The position numbers were made by a program, and so were the translations under genes. From NCBI RefSeq assembly GCF_032341175.1, contig NZ_CP135435.1:4278001-4342000 (forward strand): a DNA stretch of 64,000 nucleotides, written 5' to 3'. Position 1 is the stretch's first letter, and each line of letters starts with the position of its first letter. The DNA comes from Bacillus sp. DTU_2020_1000418_1_SI_GHA_SEK_038. Lineage in GTDB: Bacteria > Bacillota > Bacilli > Bacillales > Cytobacillaceae. Under the pieces are notes generated by a model that worked only from the letters and a program-made list of their open reading frames with translations, did not search any database and had not been told where the DNA came from. Shown one piece after another: positions 36,233 through 44,800 of the stretch.

Positions 36233-36535
36233 ATGGGAAAATTACAATTTCTATATCAACTTAAGCTCATCCCATCGTTATTGGATGAAGACAATTGGAC
36301 TGACAAGGAGCATAACATTGTTCAGGAGCATTTTGAGGTGTTACAAAGCTTAGAAAAGGAAGGGAAGCTTATAATGGCAGGCAGAACATTAGATACTGAC
36401 CCATTAGGGCTAGTTATTTTGGAAGTAGATACGGAAGATGAAGCAATAGAGCTTATGGAAAATGATCCTGCTGTTAAGGAAGGAATTATGGAAGCAAAGC
36501 TTTCCCCTTATCGATTGGCCATACTAAGGAAATAA
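36233..36535 (+). CDS. YciI family protein
   Basis: 100 residues with the dimeric ferredoxin-like YciI fold. The central GKLIMAGRTLDTDPLGLVILEVDTEDEA region matches the family pattern with the conserved Asp before the second strand. YciI proteins are small cytoplasmic enzymes or stress proteins without a general role. ATG 36233 follows AAGGAGAT by 7 bases; the in-frame ATG at 36203 would add ten residues before the ribosome site. Confidence 0.8.
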   Translation: MGKLQFLYQLKLIPSLLDEDNWTDKEHNIVQEHFEVLQSLEKEGKLIMAGRTLDTDPLGLVILEVDTEDEAIELMENDPAVKEGIMEAKLSPYRLAILRK

Positions 36536-36540
36536 AAAGC

Positions 36541-36588
36541 TAGGAACAAAGACAAGAGTATATTAACCTTTGTCTTTGTTCCCTTTAA
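36541..36588. terminator. Bidirectional terminator between yciI-like gene and msrAB
   Basis: GGAACAAAGACAA pairs with TTGTCTTTGTTCC, 13 bp, between convergent genes. Confidence 0.75.
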
Positions 36589-36603
36589 CAATCATCATAT
36601 ATA

Positions 36604-37566
36604 TTAATGCTGTTCAAATAACTGCAAAAACTCGCCATACCCTTCATCCGCAAGTTTATTCTTAGGAATAAATCGGAGTGCGGCAGAGTTTATACAATAC
36701 CGGGCATGGTCTGGACCGGGTCCATCATCGAAGACATGACCCAAATGGGAATCGGACGATTTTGCGCGGACCTCTATTCTCCTCATTCCGTAAGATGTAT
36801 CTAGTTTTTCCTCGATTTCTGTTCTTCGCAATGGCTGTGTAAAGCTCGGCCAGCCGCAGCCAGCATCGTATTTATCCTTCGAACTAAACAACGGCTCGCC
36901 TGAAATTATATCTACGTAGATGCCCTCCTCTGTATGATCCCAAAATTCATTTCGGAACGGAGGCTCTGTTGCGTTATTTCGTGTGACTTCATATTGAATC
37001 GGAGTTAACTCTTTCCTCAATTGTTCTTCACTTTTGAGGTTTTTCCAGTTCTCGCGAATAAACCGCGCACGTCCTGATCCTTCTTTATAAAGATTATAGT
37101 GAAAAGAATTCTTTTTATAATAATGCTGATGCTTATCCTCGGCAGGGTAAAAACGGCTCGCTGGCAGAATTTCAGTTACGATTGGTTTTTGAAAACGGCC
37201 GCTAGCAGCTAGTTCATTTCTTGAAGCCTCTGCCAATTCTCGCTGTGCTTCATTATGATAAAAAATCGCTGTTCGATAGGAAAGCCCACGGTCATTGAAC
37301 TGCCCTCCCTCATCGGTTGGGTCAATTTGCTGCCAAAACAGGCCAAGTAATTTTTCATACGGGAAAATGGCAGGATCGAATGTAATTTGGACAGCCTCAT
37401 AGTGACCAGTTTTATCGGAACAAACCTCTTCATAAGTTGGATTTTCCTTATGACCGCCCGTGTAGCCTGAAATGACTTCCCTTATCCCAGGCTGCTCATC
37501 AAATGGAGATACCATGCACCAAAAGCATCCTCCAGCAAACGTTGCCAGTTCTAGTTTCTCTGACAT
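36604..37566 (-). CDS. msrAB: Fused methionine sulfoxide reductase MsrA-MsrB
   Basis: 320 residues joining two repair enzymes. MsrA (about 1-160) has the catalytic Cys14 in FAGGCFWC and reduces the S-epimer of methionine sulfoxide. MsrB (about 175-320) has [26 protein letters not shown] with catalytic Cys291, and reduces the R-epimer. The MsrB zinc-binding CxxC pairs are absent ([10 protein letters not shown]), as in many fused forms. Thioredoxin is the usual reductant. A good ribosome site lies before ATG 37566. The gene is monocistronic. Confidence 0.94.
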   Translation of the reverse strand: MSEKLELATFAGGCFWCMVSPFDEQPGIREVISGYTGGHKENPTYEEVCSDKTGHYEAVQITFDPAIFPYEKLLGLFWQQIDPTDEGGQFNDRGLSYRTAIFYHNEAQRELAEASRNELAASGRFQKPIVTEILPASRFYPAEDKHQHYYKKNSFHYNLYKEGSGRARFIRENWKNLKSEEQLRKELTPIQYEVTRNNATEPPFRNEFWDHTEEGIYVDIISGEPLFSSKDKYDAGCGWPSFTQPLRRTEIEEKLDTSYGMRRIEVRAKSSDSHLGHVFDDGPGPDHARYCINSAALRFIPKNKLADEGYGEFLQLFEQH

Positions 37567-37616
37567 TCCAAATCAGCTCCTTCACATACTTTCTTATCAT
37601 TATACTGCATTAAAAT

Positions 37617-37641
37617 AGACGAGAGCCAATTACTCCCGTCT
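37617..37641 (-). terminator. Terminator of the small Gln-rich gene
   Basis: On the minus strand AGACGGGAG pairs with CTCTCGTCT (one G-T pair), followed by ATTTTA. Confidence 0.6.
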
Positions 37642-37654
37642 AGCTTAATAATAA

Positions 37655-37846
37655 TTATAAAGGTTTGTTCGGCTCATAGGTTGGCTGTTGATTTTGCGCC
37701 TGGTAAGCCTGGCTTTTGGCTATCGCCTGTTGGACGCTTTCCTCTATGGAAAATTCCGTATCGGCCTTGTCAAAATGCCCAAATTGATTTTGAGCTTCTA
37801 CTACCCGCTGCTGTTCCTTTGCTTGATCCAGCTTTCGCTTTAGCAT
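37655..37846 (-). CDS. Small glutamine-rich protein of unknown function
   Basis: 63 residues; I do not recognise the family. The first half is a charged helix (LKRKLDQAKEQQRVVEAQNQ), the middle has GHFDKADTEFSIEESVQQA, and the tail is Gln/Pro-rich. There is no signal peptide, membrane segment or Cys. Composition and size recall small spore-core proteins, but no SASP motif is evident. ATG 37846 follows GAGGAG by 10 bases. It has its own terminator, which supports a real gene. Confidence 0.65.
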   Translation of the reverse strand: MLKRKLDQAKEQQRVVEAQNQFGHFDKADTEFSIEESVQQAIAKSQAYQAQNQQPTYEPNKPL

Positions 37847-37922
37847 GCGCACCACTCTCCTCTATGAATAAAATACATCTATAGAGTTTCCAAACATTCA
37901 CGCATTATTCGAGCAGCAGCTC

Positions 37923-39131
37923 TTAAAAGGATACGGCTTTTTTCCGGTCTTCATGACCTATGTGACGCTTAAATTGAAGATAGAAAATAGCAGTTAATCC
38001 TGCCGAGATGATTCCGAATATCACGACCATCATCTGCATCCCAACTAAATCCAGCAAAAATCCTGTTCCTAATAGTACTACCTGGAACATCACTCGATCT
38101 AACATACTGCGGAAGGAGAAAAAGCGCCCATGGAATTCTTTCGGCATTCTTGTTTGAAAAATGGTTGCAGCAGTCGGATAGAAGCACCCGACTGAAAACC
38201 CAACAACCGCGAAGGCAGCAATAGTCACTATTTTTGAGTCTACGAAGAATAATGAAATTTGCGCAAACCCTACAATAAGCGAGAAGAAAAACATAATGCT
38301 ATAAGGTGACCAGCGATCACTCATTTTCTTCACAGCAAAAGCCCCTATCATAAAGGCAATGCCTTCAGCTGCATATATTATCCCCTTCAGCAATTGATCA
38401 TCATGAATTTCGCTTATTTTTATCACAAGAAGATTAAAGCCGCCTAAGAATAAAAGCGGAACAAGTGATAAAACAAGTGTCATTAATACAATCGGCAGCC
38501 CTTTAATGACAGGTAATACCTCTTTAAAGCTGCCCTTTGACTTGGACGTGCCCGTGTTTTTCTGCTTAGCCGGTTCATCAATTTTCAAAAATAATGTAAA
38601 TAAGAATAGGAAGAAGTAAGCAATAAATGATGTAAGATATAACATGAACAATGACATAGCTACAAGCAGAATGCCCGCTAAGGATGTGCCTAAAATCCGT
38701 GCAATCGTGGCAACATTCATATGGACTCCGTTCATTCTCAATAAATCTTTTCCATCCACAATCAATGGAATGGCTGCTTGAAGTGCCGGGAAATAGAACG
38801 AGGCGGCAACTTGAATGCTGATGACAAAAACTACGAGCCAAAGAATGGAGCCAGTCTGCAAAGAAATAAACATAAAGAGTACACTCACCATTCTCCCTAG
38901 ACCTGCATAAATCATCACCGTTTTTTTCCTCTTTTGGTCTGTAATCCTTCCTGCAATGGGACCAGCCAGTATGCCGGCTAATAACCCAATCGCCAGAATA
39001 ACGGATTTCATAAAATCAGATGGCACCTTTTCCTGCATAAATTCAAGGTTCCCAATAATCCCCATCCACAACCCTAACCCAGCAATTAATTCCCCGCATA
39101 AAATAATCCATACATTTTTATTTCGCCACAT
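37923..39131 (-). CDS. MFS transporter
   Basis: 402 residues with 12 predicted membrane segments. The loop 2-3 motif is present as GPIAGRITDQKRKKTVMIYAGL (about 60-81) and a related sequence recurs in the second half (AVKKMSDRWSP). It resembles the EntS/drug-exporter type of MFS carriers more than sugar importers, but the substrate is unknown. ATG 39131 lies 10 bases after AAGGGG; the in-frame TTG 39137 is too close to the ribosome site. Confidence 0.85.
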   Translation of the reverse strand: MWRNKNVWIILCGELIAGLGLWMGIIGNLEFMQEKVPSDFMKSVILAIGLLAGILAGPIAGRITDQKRKKTVMIYAGLGRMVSVLFMFISLQTGSILWLVVFVISIQVAASFYFPALQAAIPLIVDGKDLLRMNGVHMNVATIARILGTSLAGILLVAMSLFMLYLTSFIAYFFLFLFTLFLKIDEPAKQKNTGTSKSKGSFKEVLPVIKGLPIVLMTLVLSLVPLLFLGGFNLLVIKISEIHDDQLLKGIIYAAEGIAFMIGAFAVKKMSDRWSPYSIMFFFSLIVGFAQISLFFVDSKIVTIAAFAVVGFSVGCFYPTAATIFQTRMPKEFHGRFFSFRSMLDRVMFQVVLLGTGFLLDLVGMQMMVVIFGIISAGLTAIFYLQFKRHIGHEDRKKAVSF

Positions 39132-39409
39132 ATCCAAATTTCCCCTTAAATTTCATTCGATAATCGAAATATATATGATTATATCCTAAAGAATATGTAT
39201 TTGGCATTAATAAGTCTTTGAAGAATTTGTTTAAGTTCACATTAGGCATATCCATAAATATTACTCAGAGTTATGCAAAAAAATGAGGCTGTCATATAAA
39301 GGTACCTTGCTCCACAATACTATCTAGAGCTTACTCAACAATTTGAACCTAGATATAAAAATTGTGGTGCCTGCCACTTTTCCTATAGGACAACCCCTTG
39401 ACCAATTAT

Positions 39410-40684
39410 TTAAGCAAGTGCTTTCTTAGGCTTCTTCGCTTCCCGACGCTGTTCCTTAATTAGGATTCCCCCGATTAAACCGACAAGCGAAAATATGACA
39501 GGAATGAGGAACCCGTAGTGGTACCCCACATCAGTAGTATGATAATGATCTAAAACCTTTCCAAAGATACTTGGCAACAGAACAGCGCTCAAAAATCCGC
39601 CTGTATTCGCAAACCCTGAAACAAATCCAACATCCTTAACATCAAAGGATTTACGGACAACCGCAAAGGTGAGCGTGTTCGCTCCATTGCAAAGCCCGAT
39701 GATAAGGAATAGCAGAATGAGTATGGAAAACGGAGGATTCCCGCCTAATACAAAAAATGTGACCCAACACATGAAAGTGATGAAATGGATAACTACATAG
39801 GGACGTTTAATCACCCCAAGCCGATTAGCCATCCAGCTCGAAAAAGGAGCTCCAATAATCGCACCCATCAGACCAATCATAATAAGCTGGCTCGCATCGG
39901 ACCTCGTCATTCCATACATATCCATCCCATATGGCACAGCCCATGAGCCGATAAAACCTATATATGTTCCGACAATTCCGAAGTGACAGCAGAAGGTCGC
40001 CCAAGCTTGGCGACTTGTAAGGATGCGATGGAGCAAATGTAAAGTCTTTTCACGTTTCTCCCTTATTTTTGGAGAGGCAGATACGGAAGTGAAATCGGTT
40101 TTAAACATCTGTTTCGGTTTATGAACGAGGATGAAATAAAGAATGAACCCACACAGGCATAGAATAATACCAGTTGTAAAAAATGGTTTTCTCCAGCCCC
40201 ATAACGTGATCCACTCTGAAAAAGGAACCGTTGCCATCAGGAAGCCGAGGCTCCCAACCATCCCCGCTACTCCAATCAAAACAACAAATTCATTCCCTTT
40301 AAACCACAGACTTAAAATTAGCACCAAATTGACCCAAATGGTCGCATCCCCTATACCGACTAGTAATCTGGCAAGCAGGAGAACATTTGCATGCTCTGCC
40401 AGACTATATATAAGCGTGCCTGCACCATTTAATAAAGTACCAGCAATGAGGAATATATTAGGTCCGAAGCGATCAGACAAAATCCCAATGGGAATTTGTA
40501 AACTTGCATAAGCCAAAAATTGAATACTCGTCAGCAACCCAATAGTCGAAGCCGTTAAACTAAAGTCTTTCATAATTTGATTTGTTACTAATCCGGGCGC
40601 TGTTCTTTGACTCGCAATTACACAATAGATAAATAAGACTGCGGCAAACACAACCCACCTATACTTGCTATTTTGTTTTTCCAA
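39410..40684 (-). CDS. MFS transporter (second, unrelated to the previous one)
   Basis: 424 residues with 12 membrane segments. The N-terminal half has the pattern SQRTAPGLVTNQIMKDFSLTASTIG and QIPIGILSDRFGPN, typical of the anion/organic-acid (ACS-like) branch of MFS. It ends in a Lys-rich tail. Substrate and direction are unknown. It lies on the same strand as the MMPL exporter upstream but behind that gene's terminator, so it is probably independent. Confidence 0.85.
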   Translation of the reverse strand: MEKQNSKYRWVVFAAVLFIYCVIASQRTAPGLVTNQIMKDFSLTASTIGLLTSIQFLAYASLQIPIGILSDRFGPNIFLIAGTLLNGAGTLIYSLAEHANVLLLARLLVGIGDATIWVNLVLILSLWFKGNEFVVLIGVAGMVGSLGFLMATVPFSEWITLWGWRKPFFTTGIILCLCGFILYFILVHKPKQMFKTDFTSVSASPKIREKREKTLHLLHRILTSRQAWATFCCHFGIVGTYIGFIGSWAVPYGMDMYGMTRSDASQLIMIGLMGAIIGAPFSSWMANRLGVIKRPYVVIHFITFMCWVTFFVLGGNPPFSILILLFLIIGLCNGANTLTFAVVRKSFDVKDVGFVSGFANTGGFLSAVLLPSIFGKVLDHYHTTDVGYHYGFLIPVIFSLVGLIGGILIKEQRREAKKPKKALA

Positions 40685-40780
40685 TGGCTTCTACCCCTAA
40701 TAATTTTTAAATGATCTCTCCATTATACTCCAGATTCTTCGTGTGCCGAACGTTTTTTTCTCCAATATATGGAATTTTGC

Positions 40781-40828
40781 AAAAAAAAGCCACGGAGCAC
40801 ATTTTGGGGGTGTACTCCGTGACTTTTT
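40781..40828 (-). terminator. Terminator of the MMPL gene
   Basis: On the minus strand CACGGAG pairs with CTCCGTG with an extended AAAAGT/GCTTTT base, followed by T8. Confidence 0.85.
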
Positions 40829-40840
40829 AGCGATATTTTA

Positions 40841-42976
40841 TTAATGCCAGTTCCCCGCTTTATAGCTCCCTTTTCGAAACGGCAACCACCAATTCCATTT
40901 TCCAAAAAGCTTCATTAAGCTGGGGACGAGCAGAAGCCGAATAATCGTTGCATCAATGGCCACGGCAACTGCAATTCCTACCCCAATTTGTTTCACCGGC
41001 ATTACATCCGTAAAGGCAAAGGCCCCTGTTAAAACAATCATAATCAGTGCAGCTGAAGTAATAATTTTACTAGTTGTGGCAAGGCCCTCCACAGTTGCCC
41101 GGTCATTATCCAGAGAATTGGCATATTCCTCCTGCATTCTTGAGATTAGAAAAACCTCATAATCCATGCTTAGCCCAAAGACAAGACTAAAGACGAGAAC
41201 CGGAATAATGAGTGCAATTGTTCCAGCCTGCAAGCCAAAATGTCCATATTGGAAGATGTATACTAGGATTCCAAATGTTGATGCTAATCCAATGATATTC
41301 ATCAGGATTGCCTTAATTGGAATAAGAATGGACCGGAAAGCAAGCATCAGAATGAAAAAGGTCGAAACAATGATAACGGTGAGAACGAGCCAAATTTGAT
41401 TCGAAATTTCATCAAAGATTTCCTGATTGAATTTTGGCTGTCCACCAATGAGTAAATCAAATTCTGTTTCTTTTTCCGATAATTGGCGAGCCCAATCCTG
41501 TGCTTTTGTCGAGGCTCCAGAAGCCTTTAAGGTAACAGGAATGAGCAGTTTTTCATCCTTAATGAATGATTCTGTCAGCGGTTCGAGTTTGGCCTTCATT
41601 TCAGGTAACGCCAATGCCTGTTCCCATTCCCCCGGCGAGTGAATCCCGCTTAAAGCATAAATGGTTTTGACCTCTTCAACTAGCGGGTCTTTTAACAGAT
41701 CCTCTTCTAATTTCTTCATCTGCTCTAAACCATCCGTATCCTGCCAGCCATTTTCGCGTGTGGCCACAACAAAAGCAGAGGCTTTTTTTCCAAGGCCAAA
41801 TTCATCCTCCAGCAGCTCATAGGCTTGACGGGAATCATACGATTCAGGCAATGAATCAATTGTCGGAATCGTTAAATTCATGTTTTTTGCAGGGATAAGG
41901 GCAATCCCTAATAAAATGAGAGCGATTATCGTAATAAACACAGGACGCTTGATGACTGCATTGGCGAAAAAGCGCCAGCGGTCCGTCCCGTTTGGATTTA
42001 CTTTTAGCAGCTGCCACTTATCAATTTTATCCCCTAAAGCGATTAGTACAGATGGCAGCAGCGTGATGGAGCTGAGCACTGCCATAGCAACAACAATCAT
42101 CCCGCCAATAGCGATATTTTGAAAAATCTCGACCCGAATCAACAGCATGGCTCCTAAACCGATAAACACACAGAAGGCCGAAAAAACGACTGAACGTCCA
42201 GCTGTCCGAATGGTTGTGGAAACAGCCTCAAACGAGTTTGATTTTTTCCGCTCCTCCCGATACCGGCTAATAAACAATAGAGCGAAATCAATGCTCAGTG
42301 CGAGCCCAAGCATCGGAATGATGTTCATGACAAAAATGGATAATTCCACATGACCGCCTAGTACCGTAAGCGTTCCAAAGGAAACAAGTATCGTTGTAAT
42401 TCCAATAATTAACGGAATCGTTGAAGCGATAACCGTTCCAAAGGCAAATAGGAGCACGATCACAGCAATAGGAAGTCCAATCGCTTCAGCAATCATTAGA
42501 TCCTTTTGGCTGGCAGTATTGATATCCTTGGAAATCGCAGGAGCTCCTGTCAGAACAATTCCCTCTTCATCGCCGATCGTTTCACGTATGTCAGTTACGA
42601 CCTGGGCCATATCCAGATCCTTATTATCAAATTGAAGGATGGCATAGGCTATGTGACCTTTATAGAGTGTGGGGTCTTCTAAAGGTGAAGTTATTGTAGA
42701 AGCAACGCCAAGCTCCTCTACTTTATTTACCATAGATTCGATTTTTTTATCACTTATTTCGTTGAAGACGAGGAACATCGTTTCCACAGGCATATTAAAA
42801 GTATCTGCTGCGATATCCATGACCTCTGAATGCTCCCCATTCATCCGAAACCCATCGCCCTGCAGCATAGCCGGAAGCCGAATAGCGAAAAACGACATAA
42901 CAACTGTCAGTACTACCCACGCCAGAATGATATATTTATAAGTTTTCGTTACAAAACGTGCTAGTGTCCGAATAAT
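40841..42976 (-). CDS. MMPL/RND-family exporter, apparent ATT start
   Basis: About 711 residues with two repeated halves, each with one helix, a large extracytoplasmic loop and five helices. Typical MMPL motifs are present (LGLALSIDFALLFISRYREERK and LVFGLSMDYEVFLISRMQEEY). It probably exports lipids or drugs with protons. The first ATG is at 42898, but that cuts into the first membrane helix. The same frame is open upstream to a TAA and encodes a normal MMPL start (RTLARFVTK, then the helix). No ATG, GTG or TTG occurs there. AGGAGG is followed after 6 bases by ATT at 42976, so ATT is the likely start. Confidence 0.82.
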   Translation of the reverse strand: MIRTLARFVTKTYKYIILAWVVLTVVMSFFAIRLPAMLQGDGFRMNGEHSEVMDIAADTFNMPVETMFLVFNEISDKKIESMVNKVEELGVASTITSPLEDPTLYKGHIAYAILQFDNKDLDMAQVVTDIRETIGDEEGIVLTGAPAISKDINTASQKDLMIAEAIGLPIAVIVLLFAFGTVIASTIPLIIGITTILVSFGTLTVLGGHVELSIFVMNIIPMLGLALSIDFALLFISRYREERKKSNSFEAVSTTIRTAGRSVVFSAFCVFIGLGAMLLIRVEIFQNIAIGGMIVVAMAVLSSITLLPSVLIALGDKIDKWQLLKVNPNGTDRWRFFANAVIKRPVFITIIALILLGIALIPAKNMNLTIPTIDSLPESYDSRQAYELLEDEFGLGKKASAFVVATRENGWQDTDGLEQMKKLEEDLLKDPLVEEVKTIYALSGIHSPGEWEQALALPEMKAKLEPLTESFIKDEKLLIPVTLKASGASTKAQDWARQLSEKETEFDLLIGGQPKFNQEIFDEISNQIWLVLTVIIVSTFFILMLAFRSILIPIKAILMNIIGLASTFGILVYIFQYGHFGLQAGTIALIIPVLVFSLVFGLSMDYEVFLISRMQEEYANSLDNDRATVEGLATTSKIITSAALIMIVLTGAFAFTDVMPVKQIGVGIAVAVAIDATIIRLLLVPSLMKLFGKWNWWLPFRKGSYKAGNWH

Positions 42977-42982
42977 CCCGTT

Positions 42983-42988
42983 CCTCCT
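42983..42988 (-). promoter_or_regulatory. Ribosome binding site that decides the MMPL start
   Basis: AGGAGG on the minus strand, 6 bases before ATT (42976-42974) and 9 before a second ATT. No other strong site lies near the ATG at 42898. Confidence 0.7.
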
Positions 42989-43098
42989 ATCTTAACAAGT
43001 ATTTTCCCCCTTTTAGTTTAGCCGATAAGGAAGGAAATGTCTCTTGAAAGGTGGTGGAATTAGGGAATTTAGAGTGGATGGAAAGTGTGAATTTTTAT

Positions 43099-43460
43099 GG
43101 TTAGTGTTTTTTCGTGGAGGGCCGCTAAACGCGAGTCATGAACAATTCATAGTGAGCGTTTTGGCCGAGGGAACCCCTAAACGCGAACCATGAACAATTC
43201 ATAGTAAGCGTTTTGGCAGGGGTGACTCCTAAACGCGAGCTATGAACACTTCATAGTGAGCGTTTTGGCAGGGGTGACTCCTAAACGCGAGCTATGAACA
43301 CTTCATAGTAAGCGTTTTGGCCGGGGGAACCCCTAAACGCGAACCATGAACATTTCATAGTGACCGTTTTGGCAGGGGAGAACCCTAAACGCAAGCCATG
43401 AACACTTCATAGTGAGTGTTTTTACCGAGGTGACTCCTAAACGCGGGTCATAAAGCCTTC
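43099..43460. repeat. 52-bp tandem repeat array, 6-7 units
   Basis: CTAAACGCG (or CTAAACGCA) recurs at 43125, 43177, 43229, 43281, 43333, 43385 and 43437, an exact 52-bp period. Each unit contains AAACGC...TATGAAC-ACTTCATA...GCGTTT, able to form a hairpin, plus a small GGGG/CCCC-type hairpin that varies in a paired way between units. A degraded half-unit precedes the first. Confidence 0.92.
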
Positions 43461-43465
43461 TAAAA

Positions 43466-43495
43466 ACCCCCTACCTTATTAATCAGGCAGAGGGT
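43466..43495 (-). terminator. Terminator of the hprK-like gene
   Basis: On the minus strand ACCCTCTGCCT pairs with AGGTAGGGGGT (G-T pairs included), followed by TTTTA. Confidence 0.75.
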
Positions 43496-43513
43496 CAACA
43501 ATTCATTAAAAAT

Positions 43514-44449
43514 TCATTTCCAGCTCGAATCCGCACTGTCCCCTTCAAGGCGCTTCATGAATTCCTCCGCGGCGCTGTAGCCTTGCTGCTTTAAGTACCA
43601 GTTATTGGCGGCAGCTTCGATTAATCCGGCCACATCCCGTCCTGGCTGGAGCTGAATTTGTATGTGAGGGATCTGAACACCCATGTATTCCGTAAACCTG
43701 GACTCAAGCTCAAGCTCGTTATTAAGATCATCCTTTTCCCACTTCGTTAATTCAATATCGAGCGCGATCCGGGTTTCTTCTTGGAAAGCCTTTCTTCCAT
43801 ATAGGCGCACCACATTTAATAGCCCAATGCTGCGCAGGGCGAGAAATTCTTTGTTCATCCCATTATGGGAACCAAGTAGTGTTTGGGGGCTAAGTTTTTT
43901 CAGGACAACGATGTCATCGGCGATTAGGCGGTGTCCGCGCCCGATTAGCGTATGGGCGGTTTCGCTTTTTCCAACGCCGGATTTCCCCCTCAGCAAAATG
44001 CCGATTCCCGAAACGTTCACACAAACACCGTGAACAGCAATCTCGGGTGCCAAAGTTTTGACCATATAGGCATCGAGCTTTGCAATAAATTCATAAGTAG
44101 ATGCCTCAGTTTGCAGCAAAGGAATCTTCTCTTCGTTGCAAAATTGAGTTAAGTACTTCGGTTTTTCCTGATGGGCAGTCACAATTATACATGGAGGATT
44201 ATATTTAACAATATTGCCTGCACGAAGCTTCCTCTCATCATCATTTAACGTCTTTAAATAATTAACTTCATGCTTCCCGAGAATCTGAACATTTTCCATC
44301 GGTAAAAAATCAAAGAAATCGATAAATTCTAAGCCAGGTCGAACGGTTTTCGGTTTGGTAATGATCCGGTCCAATTGACTCTCTCCAGCTAAAACCTCTA
44401 ATTTAAACTGCCGAACCAATTGTTCTATCGTAATCGAGTTTCCACTCAT
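43514..44449 (-). CDS. HPr kinase/phosphorylase paralog
   Basis: 311 residues, the HprK length. The C-terminal kinase domain has the P-loop RGKSGVGKSE (154-163), HGV near H140 and RGHRLIADD with D178-D179, aligned with B. subtilis HprK. Two usually invariant places differ: the EIRGLG signature reads ALRSIGL, and VRPGRN reads LQPGRD, where Arg is replaced by Gln. The N-terminal domain is divergent. It is therefore a probable second HprK-like enzyme; its target may be HPr, Crh or another protein. It is not in the usual hprK-lgt operon. A cre-like site lies upstream. Confidence 0.82.
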   Translation of the reverse strand: MSGNSITIEQLVRQFKLEVLAGESQLDRIITKPKTVRPGLEFIDFFDFLPMENVQILGKHEVNYLKTLNDDERKLRAGNIVKYNPPCIIVTAHQEKPKYLTQFCNEEKIPLLQTEASTYEFIAKLDAYMVKTLAPEIAVHGVCVNVSGIGILLRGKSGVGKSETAHTLIGRGHRLIADDIVVLKKLSPQTLLGSHNGMNKEFLALRSIGLLNVVRLYGRKAFQEETRIALDIELTKWEKDDLNNELELESRFTEYMGVQIPHIQIQLQPGRDVAGLIEAAANNWYLKQQGYSAAEEFMKRLEGDSADSSWK

Positions 44450-44452
44450 CAC

Positions 44453-44800
44453 ACTCTCCCCCCCGTTTCTTAAATCTAATAATCTTTTGTTAAATGAGCT
44501 TTGAAAATCGAGCTTTCAAAAATGGAGCCAAAGGGCTCTCTTTCTGCGGCCATTTGAGCAATTTTTTAAATAGAATATAATAGCGCTTTCAAAATGGGTT
44601 GCTGAGCCCTATTTATATTAAAATTTAAATTGTGGTTTCATATACCAACTTTCAAATTCCTGCATTTCCCTATGATACTAATTACAAAAGGACGTTACAA
44701 CACTATTATGCAATCTGTTATAAAGTTGTTAAATATTTGGGCAATTAACTAAGTGACTTATTTACGTTTTAATGATGTGAAAAGTTTCTTATATTCGCCA
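44453..44800. other. Intergenic region between SNF2 and hprK-like genes
   Basis: AT-rich, with the cre-like site at 44578-44591 and a small GAGCC/GGCTC hairpin near 44525. No gene seen. Confidence 0.5.
44578..44591 (-). promoter_or_regulatory. cre-like site upstream of the hprK-like gene
   Basis: On the minus strand TTGAAAGCGCTATTATA matches WTGNAARCGNWWWCAWW with one mismatch, about 130 bp upstream of the start. CcpA with HPr-Ser-P could thus control a kinase of its own pathway. Confidence 0.5.

Noticed and set aside
43099..43460. CRISPR array
   Set aside because: The 52-bp units repeat throughout with no unique spacers, and no cas gene is present.
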